Notes: generated from the letters alone by a model not told the origin. A DNA stretch of 64,000 nt from JAWXCE01 sp034440495 (GCA_034440495.1 JAWXCE010000042.1:62001-126000); one strand, 5' to 3'; positions 54,710-63,527 are shown, counted from the first letter of the stretch. Translations and numbers: made by a program.

Positions 54710-55945
54710 TTACCGGCCCTGCCCGGCGGCGATTGGCACGACGTTGTGCAGAAGCGTATCGGCTTCGCTCAAAAACTTCTTGATGCTGCGCGCCGCTTGC
54801 CGGATGCGCTGCTCGTTCTCCACCAGCGCAATACGGATGAAGCCTTCGCCGTTTTCGCCAAAGCCGACGCCAGGCGCGACCGCGACGCCCGCTTTTTCTA
54901 GCAGCAGTTTGGAGAACTCCAGCGATCCCATCGCGGCAAATCGCGGTGGCAGAGGTGCCCACGCGAACATTGTCGCTGGTGGTGGCGGGATATACCAGCC
55001 CGCGCGCTCCATGCTGTCGCACAGGCAATCGCGGCGGCGCTTGTAAGTCTGGCGCATTTCCTCGATGCAGTCTTGCGGGCCGTTCAGCGCGGCGGACGCG
55101 GCGACCTGTATAGGCGTGTAAGCGCCGTAATCGAGGTAGGATTTGACGCGCGCCAGAGCTGCGATCAGCCGCTCGTTGCCTACCGCAAAGCCCATGCGCC
55201 AGCCGGGCATGGAGTAGGTTTTGGACAGCGAGGTGAACTCGACTGCCACCTCCATGGCGCCGGGAACCTGCAAAATCGAGGGCGGCGGCGGCACGTCGAA
55301 ATAAATCTCCGCGTATGCGACATCCGATAGAATCAGCAAGTTATGCTTGCGGGCATAGTTCACCACCTCTGTGTAAAAATCGAGGTCGGCGAGAATGGCG
55401 GTCGGATTGGACGGATAGCTCAGCACAAGCGCCAGCGGCTTGGGAATGCTGTGCCGCACAGCGCGATCAACCGCGATAAGAAAGTTGCTGTCGGTCGTGG
55501 CCGGCACATGCCGGATAGAGCCGCCGGAGATGATGAAACCGAACTCATGGATGGGATAGGTCGGGTTCGGCACCAGCACAACGTCGCCCGGCGCGGTGAT
55601 CGCCTGCGCCATGTTCGCAAAACCCTCCTTCGACCCAAGCGTCGCGACAACCTGCGTATCCGGATTCAGCTTCACGCCAAACCGGCGCTCATAGTAAGCC
55701 GCCTGCGCGCGACGCAGCCCGGGAATGCCGCGAGAGGCCGAATAACGCTGTGCGCGAGGCTTGCGCGCGGTCTCGATCATTTTCTCAACGATGTGTTCGG
55801 GCGTCGGCAAATCAGGGTTGCCCATGCCGAAATCGATGATGTCGTCGCCGCGGTTGCGCGCGTGCGCCTTGAGCTTGTTGACCTGCTCGAATACGTAAGG
55901 CGGCAGCCGCTTGATGCGGTGAAAGTCTTCTTTTAAGCCGGTCAT
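54710..55945 (-). CDS. AlaC / LL-diaminopimelate aminotransferase-like PLP enzyme
   Basis: A 411-residue class I aminotransferase. IIDFGMGNPDLPTPEHIV is the N-terminal substrate loop, SYPSNPTA the cofactor-binding segment, and SLSKTYSMPGWRMGF holds the PLP Lys. It is close to the group annotated either AlaC (alanine-pyruvate) or LL-diaminopimelate aminotransferase. With hom immediately downstream it probably serves amino-acid synthesis. The ATG at 55945 is used; GGAAGGA lies ~11 bases away. Confidence 0.87.
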   Translation of the reverse strand: MTGLKEDFHRIKRLPPYVFEQVNKLKAHARNRGDDIIDFGMGNPDLPTPEHIVEKMIETARKPRAQRYSASRGIPGLRRAQAAYYERRFGVKLNPDTQVVATLGSKEGFANMAQAITAPGDVVLVPNPTYPIHEFGFIISGGSIRHVPATTDSNFLIAVDRAVRHSIPKPLALVLSYPSNPTAILADLDFYTEVVNYARKHNLLILSDVAYAEIYFDVPPPPSILQVPGAMEVAVEFTSLSKTYSMPGWRMGFAVGNERLIAALARVKSYLDYGAYTPIQVAASAALNGPQDCIEEMRQTYKRRRDCLCDSMERAGWYIPPPPATMFAWAPLPPRFAAMGSLEFSKLLLEKAGVAVAPGVGFGENGEGFIRIALVENEQRIRQAARSIKKFLSEADTLLHNVVPIAAGQGR

Positions 55946-56085
55946 GGCCGAGCCGTTCCTTCCGACATAGACTGCAAAAATGCCAAAAGGCTGCGACGCC
56001 TCCAAGCTAACCTACTGTCTTACGGCGTTTTGCTTCGTGGAACAATGGGCGCTGCGACGTGCGCATGTGGATTGTCGTGGCTTTT

Positions 56086-56310
56086 TTATTCTTTCTTGGC
56101 CGCACGATCGCTTTGACTCTCGCGCTCTTTTTCGAGTTCCTTGACGGCGGCTTCGCGTTGCTCGGGCGTCATAATCGATGCGTCGCTGATCTTCGTTATG
56201 TTTCCAAGGCTCGGATAGTTGCCTTCCGCACACGATGCGAGCGCCGCCACAGAGACCATTACAGCCAGAAGGCGAAGTTTAGCATAACCTATCTTTGTCG
56301 CTTGCTGCAT
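56086..56310 (-). CDS. Small lipoprotein
   Basis: A 74-residue lipoprotein with lipobox LASC (Cys ~27) after a hydrophobic signal (LLAVMVSVAALASC). The mature part is short, with TPEQREAAVKELEKERES forming a helix and a Lys-rich end. GGAG precedes the ATG. Small proteins of this pattern are common in Hyphomicrobiales, without known role. It shares its upstream region with the divergent phaC. Confidence 0.7.
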   Translation of the reverse strand: MQQATKIGYAKLRLLAVMVSVAALASCAEGNYPSLGNITKISDASIMTPEQREAAVKELEKERESQSDRAAKKE

Positions 56311-56503
56311 AATGCCGTCTCCATCGCCGTCAGTCACACTGCCCTGTGATATGATTACAAACAGCGAGTCGTTAAAATGTACCAATATAAAGTTCGTGAT
56401 GTTGTTTGATTCCACAATGATTAAGTGTCTGGCATAAATGAGGCCAAACGACAATATAAACAGTTGCTGGCTCAAAGCGGCGTAAAAGCGGGAGGATGCG
56501 GGC

Positions 56504-58321
56504 ATGACGGACAAAGAGGGGGCAAAGCCGGGTTACGATCTTGGCGGCTACACGATAAACGATCCGGAAAAGCTGTCGCAAAACATGCTTAAGCTGTTCG
56601 AGGTCGGCGCCAAAGCATTCTCGCAGATGTTCGACGACAAGAAAAACGCCGGGCCGATGAGCATGGCGGGCGAGATGGGCGAGGCGGGAAAGGTGCTCTC
56701 CGTCGTTGCGCAGCACTGGATGGCGGAGCCTCAGAAACTCGCCGCCGCGCAGAATAAATTTAATCAGGATTTTATCGAACTGTGGGGCCGTACCTACCGG
56801 CGCATGCTCGGCGAGACGGTAGAGCCTATGGTCAAGCCCTTAGCCGGCGATGCGCGCTTCCAGGACGCGGACTGGAACAACAAGCCGATGTTCGACTTCA
56901 TGAAGCAGGCTTATCTGCTCGCAACAAACTGGGCCGATGCGATGGTCGAAAACGCGGCGGGCCTAGACGAGCGCACCAAGCAACGCGCCCGCTTTAACCT
57001 CAACCTCATCACCAGCGCGCTTTCGCCCTCCAACTTCCCGATGACCAATCCGGAAGTGCTCCGCATGACCGTGGCGGAGAACGCGGACAACCTCGTCAAG
57101 GGTATGTCGCAACTTGTCAACGACCTCAGCGCGTCGGGCGACCTGCTGAAAATTCGGCAGACTGACATGAGCGCCTTCGCCGTGGGGATGAATTTAGCGA
57201 CAACGCCGGGTAAGGTCATTTTTCAGAACGACATCATTCAACTCATCCAATACGCGCCGGTTACGCCGACAGTGTTCGCGACGCCGCTGCTGATCGCGCC
57301 GCCATGGATCAACAAGTATTATATTCTCGACCTGACGCCGCAAAAATCCTTCATTAAATGGCTGGTCGATCAGGGATTTACGGTGTTCGTCATTTCATGG
57401 GTGAACCCGGACGAGCGCTTGGCATCCAAAAGTTTCGAGCACTACATGTTCGAGGGTATCCTGGCCGCGACAGACGTGGTGCGCCAGGTGACGGGGCAGC
57501 CGAAAATCAACACGCTCGGTTATTGCGTGGGCGGCACGCTACTCGCCAGCAGCCTGGCTTACATGGCGCAAAAAGGTATGAATCCGATTAACGCGGCATC
57601 CTTCCTCACCACGCAGGTGGATTTCGCCCGCGCTGGCGACCTCTCGGTGTTCATTAACGACACGCAGATCAAGGCGCTGACGCAGATGATGTCGGAGCGC
57701 GGCTATCTCGACGGCTCGCGCATGTCCGCCGCCTTTAACATGATGCGGCCGAAGGACTTAATCTGGCCGTACATTGTTAACAATTACCTGCTCGGCAAGC
57801 AGCCATTTCCGTTCGACCTGCTGTTCTGGAATTCCGACTCGACGCGCATGGCCGCCGCCAATCACAGCTTTTACCTCAACGAGTTTTATAATCTGAACAA
57901 GCTGGCCAAAGGTGAAATGACACTTGGCGGCGTTAAACTCGATCTGTCGCAAATCAAGCTGCCAATTTACGAGCTGGCGACCAAGGATGACCACATCGCC
58001 CCCGCGAACTCCGTGTTTGCAGGCTCGAAGCTGTTCGGCGAGGCGGCGCGGTTTGTGCTGGCGGGTTCGGGGCATATTGCAGGCGTCATCAACCCGCCGG
58101 AGAAGAACAAATACATGTACTGGACGGCGGACGGGGCGAACGAGGCTGCCGCAACGCTTGAAGACTGGATGTCGAAAGCAAGCCAGCACACAGGCTCGTG
58201 GTGGCCAGACTACGGCGCGTGGTTAGCGCTACACTCCGGCGACAGCGTGCCCGCCCTTGAGCCAGGCAGCGGCGCGTTCCCCGCCATCGAGGACGCCCCG
58301 GGCAGCTATGTGAAGGCTTAG
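56504..58321 (+). CDS. phaC: Class I poly(3-hydroxyalkanoate) synthase
   Basis: A 605-residue synthase polymerising 3-hydroxyacyl-CoA into PHB. The lipase-like box GYCVGGT has the catalytic Cys341; the triad is completed by Asp in ATKDDHIAP and His in LAGSGHIAGVINPP. The N-terminal domain (~1-190) and FVISWVNPDERLASKSFEHYM match class I. GGGAGG lies before the ATG. phaA and phaB are not here. A depolymerase gene is at 8327-9406. Confidence 0.95.
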   Translation: MTDKEGAKPGYDLGGYTINDPEKLSQNMLKLFEVGAKAFSQMFDDKKNAGPMSMAGEMGEAGKVLSVVAQHWMAEPQKLAAAQNKFNQDFIELWGRTYRRMLGETVEPMVKPLAGDARFQDADWNNKPMFDFMKQAYLLATNWADAMVENAAGLDERTKQRARFNLNLITSALSPSNFPMTNPEVLRMTVAENADNLVKGMSQLVNDLSASGDLLKIRQTDMSAFAVGMNLATTPGKVIFQNDIIQLIQYAPVTPTVFATPLLIAPPWINKYYILDLTPQKSFIKWLVDQGFTVFVISWVNPDERLASKSFEHYMFEGILAATDVVRQVTGQPKINTLGYCVGGTLLASSLAYMAQKGMNPINAASFLTTQVDFARAGDLSVFINDTQIKALTQMMSERGYLDGSRMSAAFNMMRPKDLIWPYIVNNYLLGKQPFPFDLLFWNSDSTRMAAANHSFYLNEFYNLNKLAKGEMTLGGVKLDLSQIKLPIYELATKDDHIAPANSVFAGSKLFGEAARFVLAGSGHIAGVINPPEKNKYMYWTADGANEAAATLEDWMSKASQHTGSWWPDYGAWLALHSGDSVPALEPGSGAFPAIEDAPGSYVKA

Positions 58322-58382
58322 GCATGCTGCAGGCTTGCGCGTCACTATGGCTTGCGCCATTTTAGCGATAAGGAGACATAGC

Positions 58383-58684
58383 ATGACCATCGCCGAGCAA
58401 GTTTACGAACGCTGAAAAATGCGCCGCCAACTATCGCGCAAGAGGTGCTGGATTTTGTTGTGAGCCTGGAAGCAAAAACGCAAACCGCGCCCAGCTCGCC
58501 TGGAAAAATGTCGGAGTTCGCCGGGCTTCTAAAAAGGCTCGCCGTCTTTCGAGGGCGACGCGAGGCGAAGCTGCTTCCGGGGATGCCGGCCGACGTCCAC
58601 ATCAGAACCACGGACCGAACTGTGGTTTCCTACCTCATTAAGCCGCTCCAGGATCAGTTTGCGCGGGCGTTTCGAGAAAGATAA
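58383..58684 (+). pseudogene. Broken DUF2281-type antitoxin joined to the tail of an HlyD adaptor
   Basis: AGGAG is followed by an ATG and the start of a DUF2281 antitoxin (MTIAEQVYER), then a stop at 58413. One missing base there explains it: the next frame continues LKNAPPTIAQEVLDFVVSLE and SEFAGLLKRLAVFRG, exactly the antitoxin pattern. From about 58553 the same frame changes to LLPGMPADVHIRTTDRTVV and SYLIKPLQDQFARAFRER, the C-terminus of HlyD-type type I secretion adaptors. So this is a chimera of two gene fragments. The antitoxin's end is at 60348-60381. Confidence 0.8.
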
Positions 58685-58879
58685 TTGTGCCCGACATAGC
58701 AATGGGACATTCGTAAGAGTTACGCGTATTAAAAAGTACTACTCCCAAATTTTGCATTATGTATACGCGAGAAGTGACCTAGTACACGGGAGAAATTTAT
58801 ATTTAAAAATTAAGCAAATCGACATGCCATCGTCGCAATTATTGCGATATAATTTTATTGTAAGCGAGGGATACATGGA

Positions 58880-59539
58880 ATGATTTTTCGGTCCAAAACA
58901 CAAGCTGGTTCTCATGCGCAGAATGAGGACACTCTCTCACCCCCTGCAAAAAGTATCCTTTATGACCAAGCTTATGACAATCTTGGCGCCCTTAAGGTAG
59001 ATGAGGGCGCTCCAATTGATTCGTTTTCAAGCGCAGCGCTCACCGACATAGCGAACGCGGCCAGTAACTAATCCGCCCAGGAGACCAACAAATCAGGTTC
59101 TCTTGATCCTTCGGCGGATGAAGTACGGTTTGCAGTTGCATTTGCGCGCATTACGTCAGTCCTGATGCGCTCGCCACGTTATAAGCACTATATGTTGGCC
59201 GATCTCGAATGGTTGATTGTGCCACCTATAATGTTGGGCCAATTTGCGACTATGGATGCGAATACAAACGGTCGTTCCACACCAGTGGCTGCCGCGTTTT
59301 GGGCATCAGTATCGGAAGACGTAGACCGCAAGCTCCTCGAAATCAATACAATTCCGATCAGATTGCGCCCCGACGAGTGGCGCTCGGGAGATATTGTCTG
59401 GCTTATCGATATCGTAGGCGATAACCGCGTATTGCCTACATTTGTTAGGGATTTGCAGAACGTAGTCTTCATGGGACGACACGTAAAAATGAAGGCGTAT
59501 AAGCACAGACCAGAAGACAATGTTGTCAATGACGCATAA
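58880..59539 (+). pseudogene. HlyC-type toxin-activating lysine acyltransferase with an in-frame stop
   Basis: One reading frame of 220 codons is broken only by TAA at 59069-59071. The part before it (63 codons) is polar and unrecognised. The part after it matches HlyC: SPRYKH with the catalytic His (59186-59188), PPIMLGQFATM, TPVAAAFWASVSEDVD, and DEWRSGDIVWLIDIVG with the catalytic Asp. HlyC enzymes transfer fatty acyl groups from ACP to lysines of RTX toxins. Without readthrough, the downstream ATG at 59165 would lose the first helix. No RTX toxin gene is in the window. Confidence 0.78.
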
Positions 59540-59588
59540 CTAATTTGTTCTGACGGTTTTTCATTATACTAGGTCATAGATTCATTGA

Positions 59589-59942
59589 ATGAAAAGCAAA
59601 TATCTTGACTGGTTAATGCTTGCAGTAGTTATATGGATTACTGTTTCAGGGAATTACAATACTTATGTAGATTCCATCAGAATCGCTGTACAGCCGTACG
59701 TGTGTCGCGTTTTTCCGATAAGTATAATTTTATTTCCAGTCATTTATATATTTTTGACATTCTTGTACGTTTTTCTGTCAAGTAGAGAAAGATATAGTTT
59801 AAAATCAGTGACGAAGAAGAGTTTTTTGTTTATGTTGCATCATGCATTTGGGAGCAACTTCCCTAGAACTATAATTTCGTTTGTAATGTTGACTATCGCT
59901 TTACTGCAATTCACTTGCTTGTTTCCCGTTGCTGCCCGCTGA
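59589..59942 (+). CDS. Unknown three-helix membrane protein
   Basis: A 117-residue protein with hydrophobic helices at about residues 9-22, 42-65 and 95-112 and a basic loop between them. Strongly AT-rich, unlike neighbours outside the 58.55-60.35 kb insert. No good ribosome site. Family not recognised. Its place after the HlyC-like gene suggests a role in secretion or immunity, but this is only position. Confidence 0.5.
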   Translation: MKSKYLDWLMLAVVIWITVSGNYNTYVDSIRIAVQPYVCRVFPISIILFPVIYIFLTFLYVFLSSRERYSLKSVTKKSFLFMLHHAFGSNFPRTIISFVMLTIALLQFTCLFPVAAR

Positions 59943-59963
59943 AAGTAAAGAGAAAGATATCTT

Positions 59964-60347
59964 ATGCGCACACGATACGCGACGGTTTCCCTTGGTGTTT
60001 CCCTTGGTCCAGGGGGTGCTACAAGAGGGTTCGGTGTAGCTCAGACTGATGGTTTTTTTTACACATTTGATTCTGGCGGAGGCGGTATAGGTGTATCGAC
60101 AAAATACTTTCCTTACACTCCAAATATTGGCTATGGCGTAAGCAAGAGTTCCATTTTAGACCTTACTGGCGAATCGCTAAATTTGGACGTCGCCCTTGGA
60201 ATCGGCGTTCAATTTAGCGCAGGGCTAGCATATCAAGACATAACAATCCCTCTTACTGACATATCATTTCAAGTTCCATACTTTTCCGGGAAAAATTCAG
60301 GACAGGCGGGAATATCGGTCGGTGGTTCATTAACTGTCGAAATTTAG
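59964..60347 (+). CDS. Unknown glycine-rich beta-type protein
   Basis: A 127-residue protein, rich in Gly, Ser, Val and Thr, with alternating beta-like segments (VSLGVSLGPGGATRGFG, DSGGGGIGVSTKYFPY, DVALGIGVQFSAGLAY) and a C-terminus SVGGSLTVEI. No signal peptide and no RTX nonapeptides. A 12-base tandem repeat (GTTTCCCTTGGT twice, 59985-60008) encodes the doubled VSLG. AGAGAAAG precedes the ATG. It may be a small acylation or secretion substrate, or the tail of a larger lost protein; unproven. Confidence 0.5.
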   Translation: MRTRYATVSLGVSLGPGGATRGFGVAQTDGFFYTFDSGGGGIGVSTKYFPYTPNIGYGVSKSSILDLTGESLNLDVALGIGVQFSAGLAYQDITIPLTDISFQVPYFSGKNSGQAGISVGGSLTVEI

Positions 60348-60381
60348 CGCGCGATGCGGGCGGAATGGGATCGTGAGTAAT
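60348..60381 (+). pseudogene. C-terminal remnant of the DUF2281-type antitoxin
   Basis: Reads RAMRAEWDRE then TAA, the usual end of these antitoxins. Its last codons overlap the GTG of the PIN toxin by nine bases, the normal coupling of such pairs. It is separated from its N-terminal half (58383-58552) by about 1.8 kb. Confidence 0.75.
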
Positions 60382-60741
60382 CTCGCTTTCCTCGTTGACA
60401 CCAATGTTGTGATTGCGCTGTTGAAGGATGAACAGACGTCTGTCGATCTGCTCGATGGCGTCGGCTCAAACTCCGCCAACACGACCGTTAGCGTCATTAC
60501 ACGCATCGAACTACTGAGTTTTCCAAACCTTGAAGGTTCGGAGGAAACGAGAATTTTAGCTTTTCTTGCAGATTGCACCGTCCCTCTCATATCCGACGAT
60601 GTAGAAGCCGCCTCTATCTCGTTCCGCCGCAGCACGCGCGCCAAACTTCCCGACGCGATTATCGCTGCAACTGCGCATGTGCACGGTCTCTGCCTTTTAA
60701 CCTTCGACGAAAAGCTCGCCCGCCTCGCTTTAACCCCGTGA
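60373..60741 (+). CDS. vapC: PIN-domain toxin (VapC family)
   Basis: A 122-residue PIN-domain ribonuclease of the VapC type. The acidic residues are all present: Asp in LVDTNVVIALL, Glu in VITRIELL, Asp in KLPDAIIAATA and Asp in LTFDEKLARL. GTG start, overlapping the remnant of its antitoxin. Length is normal and I see no damage, although its antitoxin is disrupted. It would cleave tRNA or other RNA if expressed. Confidence 0.9.
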   Translation: MSNLAFLVDTNVVIALLKDEQTSVDLLDGVGSNSANTTVSVITRIELLSFPNLEGSEETRILAFLADCTVPLISDDVEAASISFRRSTRAKLPDAIIAATAHVHGLCLLTFDEKLARLALTP

Positions 60742-60755
60742 CTACGCCTGTTACT

Positions 60756-61727
60756 TTAACCCGGCGGGGCTTGCGTTTGCGCGGCTGGCGCGGCAGCCGG
60801 GGATGGAGCCTTTTTCACGAAATCGCGGATGCGGTCGGCAAGCTGATCGGCGAACAGATCGCTGAAGAAGTGATCCGCGCCGGGGATGGTTGCCAGCGTC
60901 GCGCTTTTTGAAGGCTGGCTTTGCATTGCCGCCATGATTTCCGCCGCCGAGCGATCCTGATCGCCAACGACGATCAGCGCCGGGATTTTTACTCCAGCCA
61001 TCAAGTTCGGCGTGAAAAAGCGCGGGCTTGCGCTGTAATAATCAGAAAATGCGCCTGCAGTGACTTTGGGCGCGGGGCATTCCAGAAAGCCAGCGCCCTC
61101 CAGCAACTCATCGGCTGCGTCCTGAGACACGAACTTCTCGGCCTGAACGAGCACCTCGCGCAATGGGCGCCGGTAGCGGGCCTGATACTCTGCCTCGGCG
61201 GTGTCGAAGCTTTGCGCCAGCGGCGAAATGAGCACCAGACGCTTGATAGCTTTGTCGTTCTTACGTCCGGCGTAAAGCGCCGCCTGCGCCGCACCACGCC
61301 CGTGCCCGCCCAAGGTGATGCTGGAGGCGCCCTTTTCCTTTAGCCACGCCACCCAGGTGTCGATCTCCTCCAGCGCATCGTCGTGGCGGTGATCCTGCTC
61401 GATGCTGCAGTTATACATGCCGCGTCGTTTGTCGAGGCCCAGGCTCAAGGTGATGGCGAGCGAATTGACGCCCTGCTCTTTCAAGATGTCCTGTTGCGCC
61501 GAAATCACCTCCATACGGTGATGGGCGAGCGTGTCATGTAAAAGCAGGACAACTCCGTCCGCTTTCAGCGATTTGCCTGCGGCAATCTCCAGATTTCCCA
61601 GAACGTCCAGCCCCTGATGCTCTGTCGCCACCTCGGCGGCGCCAGCAGGCTGGTTGATCGTCAACACGCCCAACCCTAACATCAGCATAGCGCACGCCGT
61701 GCTGATCAATGCTTTTAAAGCCAACAT
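60756..61727 (-). CDS. Exported alpha/beta hydrolase-like protein (DUF3530-like)
   Basis: A 323-residue protein with a signal peptide (ALISTACAMLMLGLG..AGAAE). The fold motifs GVVLLLHDTLAH, an elbow GGHGRGAAQA, LIVVGDQDRS and PGADHFFSD are seen. At the nucleophile elbow the usual GxSxG reads GHGRG, so the Ser is replaced by Gly; Asp and His remain. Either the protein is not a hydrolase or another residue acts. The Pro/Ala-rich C-terminus is disordered. Confidence 0.8.
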   Translation of the reverse strand: MLALKALISTACAMLMLGLGVLTINQPAGAAEVATEHQGLDVLGNLEIAAGKSLKADGVVLLLHDTLAHHRMEVISAQQDILKEQGVNSLAITLSLGLDKRRGMYNCSIEQDHRHDDALEEIDTWVAWLKEKGASSITLGGHGRGAAQAALYAGRKNDKAIKRLVLISPLAQSFDTAEAEYQARYRRPLREVLVQAEKFVSQDAADELLEGAGFLECPAPKVTAGAFSDYYSASPRFFTPNLMAGVKIPALIVVGDQDRSAAEIMAAMQSQPSKSATLATIPGADHFFSDLFADQLADRIRDFVKKAPSPAAAPAAQTQAPPG

Positions 61728-61814
61728 TCACATAGTCCTCTGGACTGCACGCGTTTCGCGTTGATATCCACCAGAGAAGCGGCGATAGCAAGGCGCCCCC
61801 GGCAGATTGCCCGC

Positions 61815-62606
61815 TCACGAAGCTTCAGATGATGCTTTCTGACGGCGGCGATAGGCGGCGACACGGGTTTTTAACCCCTTGCTTAACAGGATGCCCTTCT
61901 TGCGCCGCATCGCCAGGAGATTGAAAAATTCCACCAGCAGCGCAAAACCGATGGCAAAATAGATGTATTGCCGTTCGATATGATAGTTGAAGCCGTCCGC
62001 GACGAGCGCGACACCAATTAGCAAGAGGAAGGCCAGCGCTAGCATCTTGGTCGTCGGGTGGCGTTCGATAAATGTGCTGACCGTTTCAGCGGCGAAATAC
62101 ATAACGGCGATCGCGATAATGACTGCGGCGATCATCACCTTGATGTCGTCGGCCATGCCGACCGCCGTGATAATGGAGTCGATGGAGAAAATGGCGTCGA
62201 TTAGCACAATTTGACCGATGACGGCGTTAAAGCTCGCCTTTACCGCTCCGGTCTCCTCATCATGCGCATCGCCCTCCATCTCGCCATGCATTTCCTGCGT
62301 CGCCTTGGCGATCAGGAACAGGCCACCGGCGATAAGGATGACATCGCGCCATGATATGCCCGGCAGAAGCGACGGCAGAATGTCGGCGGTAAGGCCGGTT
62401 ATCCAGGTGATGGCGAACAGCAGCAGAATGCGGAAGAGCAGCGCGAGGAACAGGCCGATTTGACGCGCGCGCCGAGCCTGCTCCTCCGGCAGGTGCCCCG
62501 TGATGACGGTGAGGAAAACGACGTTATCGATGCCGAGCACGATTTCCAGCGCGGTCAAGCTGAGCAAAGCCGCCCAGACCGTCGGATCCATAAGCCATTC
62601 AATCAT
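61815..62606 (-). CDS. TerC family membrane protein
   Basis: A 263-residue protein with about seven helices and the TerC signatures LEIVLGIDNVVFLTVI near the N-terminus and DAIFSIDSIITAVGMAD in the middle; the acidic residues are thought to bind Mn or Ca during metal loading of exported proteins. A polar loop EMHGEMEGDAHDEE follows helix 4. It lies upstream of the hydrolase-like gene in the same direction, 88 bases apart. Confidence 0.9.
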   Translation of the reverse strand: MIEWLMDPTVWAALLSLTALEIVLGIDNVVFLTVITGHLPEEQARRARQIGLFLALLFRILLLFAITWITGLTADILPSLLPGISWRDVILIAGGLFLIAKATQEMHGEMEGDAHDEETGAVKASFNAVIGQIVLIDAIFSIDSIITAVGMADDIKVMIAAVIIAIAVMYFAAETVSTFIERHPTTKMLALAFLLLIGVALVADGFNYHIERQYIYFAIGFALLVEFFNLLAMRRKKGILLSKGLKTRVAAYRRRQKASSEAS

Positions 62607-62725
62607 AGCGCCGTTTCCCGTGCTGTTCGCAAAATCTTGAATTCGGGCGCATTAGACCAGCCCAGGAACGCGCCGCAATAGTTTTCTTGGTGAGACCTGC
62701 ACTTCCTCGCAAACCACGGCTCGCA

Positions 62726-63421
62726 TCATACGGCAGACCTTCGGGCCGACCGGATGAAGCCGATGGCAAGCGAATATAGGCCCGTGACGATAAGGACGCC
62801 TTGCGCGGCGCCGGAACCCGGAAAGCCTTGCGCCAAGACCATAACGGCGGCTGCCGTCCACGCCGCCATCGCCAGAAAGGTTAAAAGCCGCAACTCCCTC
62901 ACCCGAACCGGATGAACCCATTTTAAAGGAATGAATGTCAGCGCCGCTAGCACCGTGATAACCGCCAGCGCTGCGGGTTGGGAAATGGGCGTCGCGAATA
63001 GGTAGAAAACAATGAGGTTCCATATGGCCGGGAAACCGACGAAATATCCATCCTCGGTTTTGCTTTCAGTATCGGAGAAATGATAGAGCGCAGAAATAAG
63101 CGCTAAAGCAGCGGCAATGCCGTTCCAACCGGCGGGGACAAGTCCGGCTTCATAAATCATGAAGGCGGGCACAACGACGTAGGTAACATAATCGATGACG
63201 AGATCGAGGCGTTCGCCACAAAATCGGGGGAGATTTTTCTTTGTGCCGACGTAGCGCGCCAGTGGGCCATCCAGGCCGTCAATGACGAACGCCAGCCCAA
63301 GCCATGCAAAGGCCGCCGCATAATCATGCCTCGCCGTCGCAACCAGCGCGAAAAACGCCGGGATGACGCCCGACGCCGTAAAGGCATGCACCAACCCAGC
63401 CCAGATCGCTGCAGCCGGCAT
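62726..63421 (-). CDS. pcs: Phosphatidylcholine synthase
   Basis: A 231-residue CDP-alcohol phosphatidyltransferase condensing CDP-diacylglycerol with choline. The motif is DGLDGPLARYV followed by GERLDLVIDYVTYV, as in Pcs of rhizobia, and the N-terminal VHAFTASG also matches. Seven to eight helices. AAAGGA seven bases before the ATG at 63421 decides the start; a longer frame begins at 63508. Pcs is largely confined to host-associated or soil Alphaproteobacteria and a few others. Confidence 0.9.
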   Translation of the reverse strand: MPAAAIWAGLVHAFTASGVIPAFFALVATARHDYAAAFAWLGLAFVIDGLDGPLARYVGTKKNLPRFCGERLDLVIDYVTYVVVPAFMIYEAGLVPAGWNGIAAALALISALYHFSDTESKTEDGYFVGFPAIWNLIVFYLFATPISQPAALAVITVLAALTFIPLKWVHPVRVRELRLLTFLAMAAWTAAAVMVLAQGFPGSGAAQGVLIVTGLYSLAIGFIRSARRSAV

Positions 63422-63527
63422 AGCTTCGTCCTTTGTAAGTCCCGGCACGCGCTTGGACTGTCCGGAAACAACAACGCCGCCCCTTGCGAAACGGCGCTTA
63501 TTCAACATGCTTGCCGTGATATGTATC

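Noticed and set aside
53373..55028. A 551-residue form of homoserine dehydrogenase
   Set aside because: The first 107 codons overlap the aminotransferase gene and are Arg-rich shadow sequence; the conserved protein begins at 54707.
58659..58883. 74-residue ORF after the HlyD tail
   Set aside because: It begins inside the HlyD frame, has no ribosome site or recognisable features and ends at the start of the HlyC-like gene.
58553..60347. Transposon as the agent of the insertion
   Set aside because: No transposase, no terminal inverted repeats and no clear target duplication were seen at the two junctions, so illegitimate recombination is more likely.
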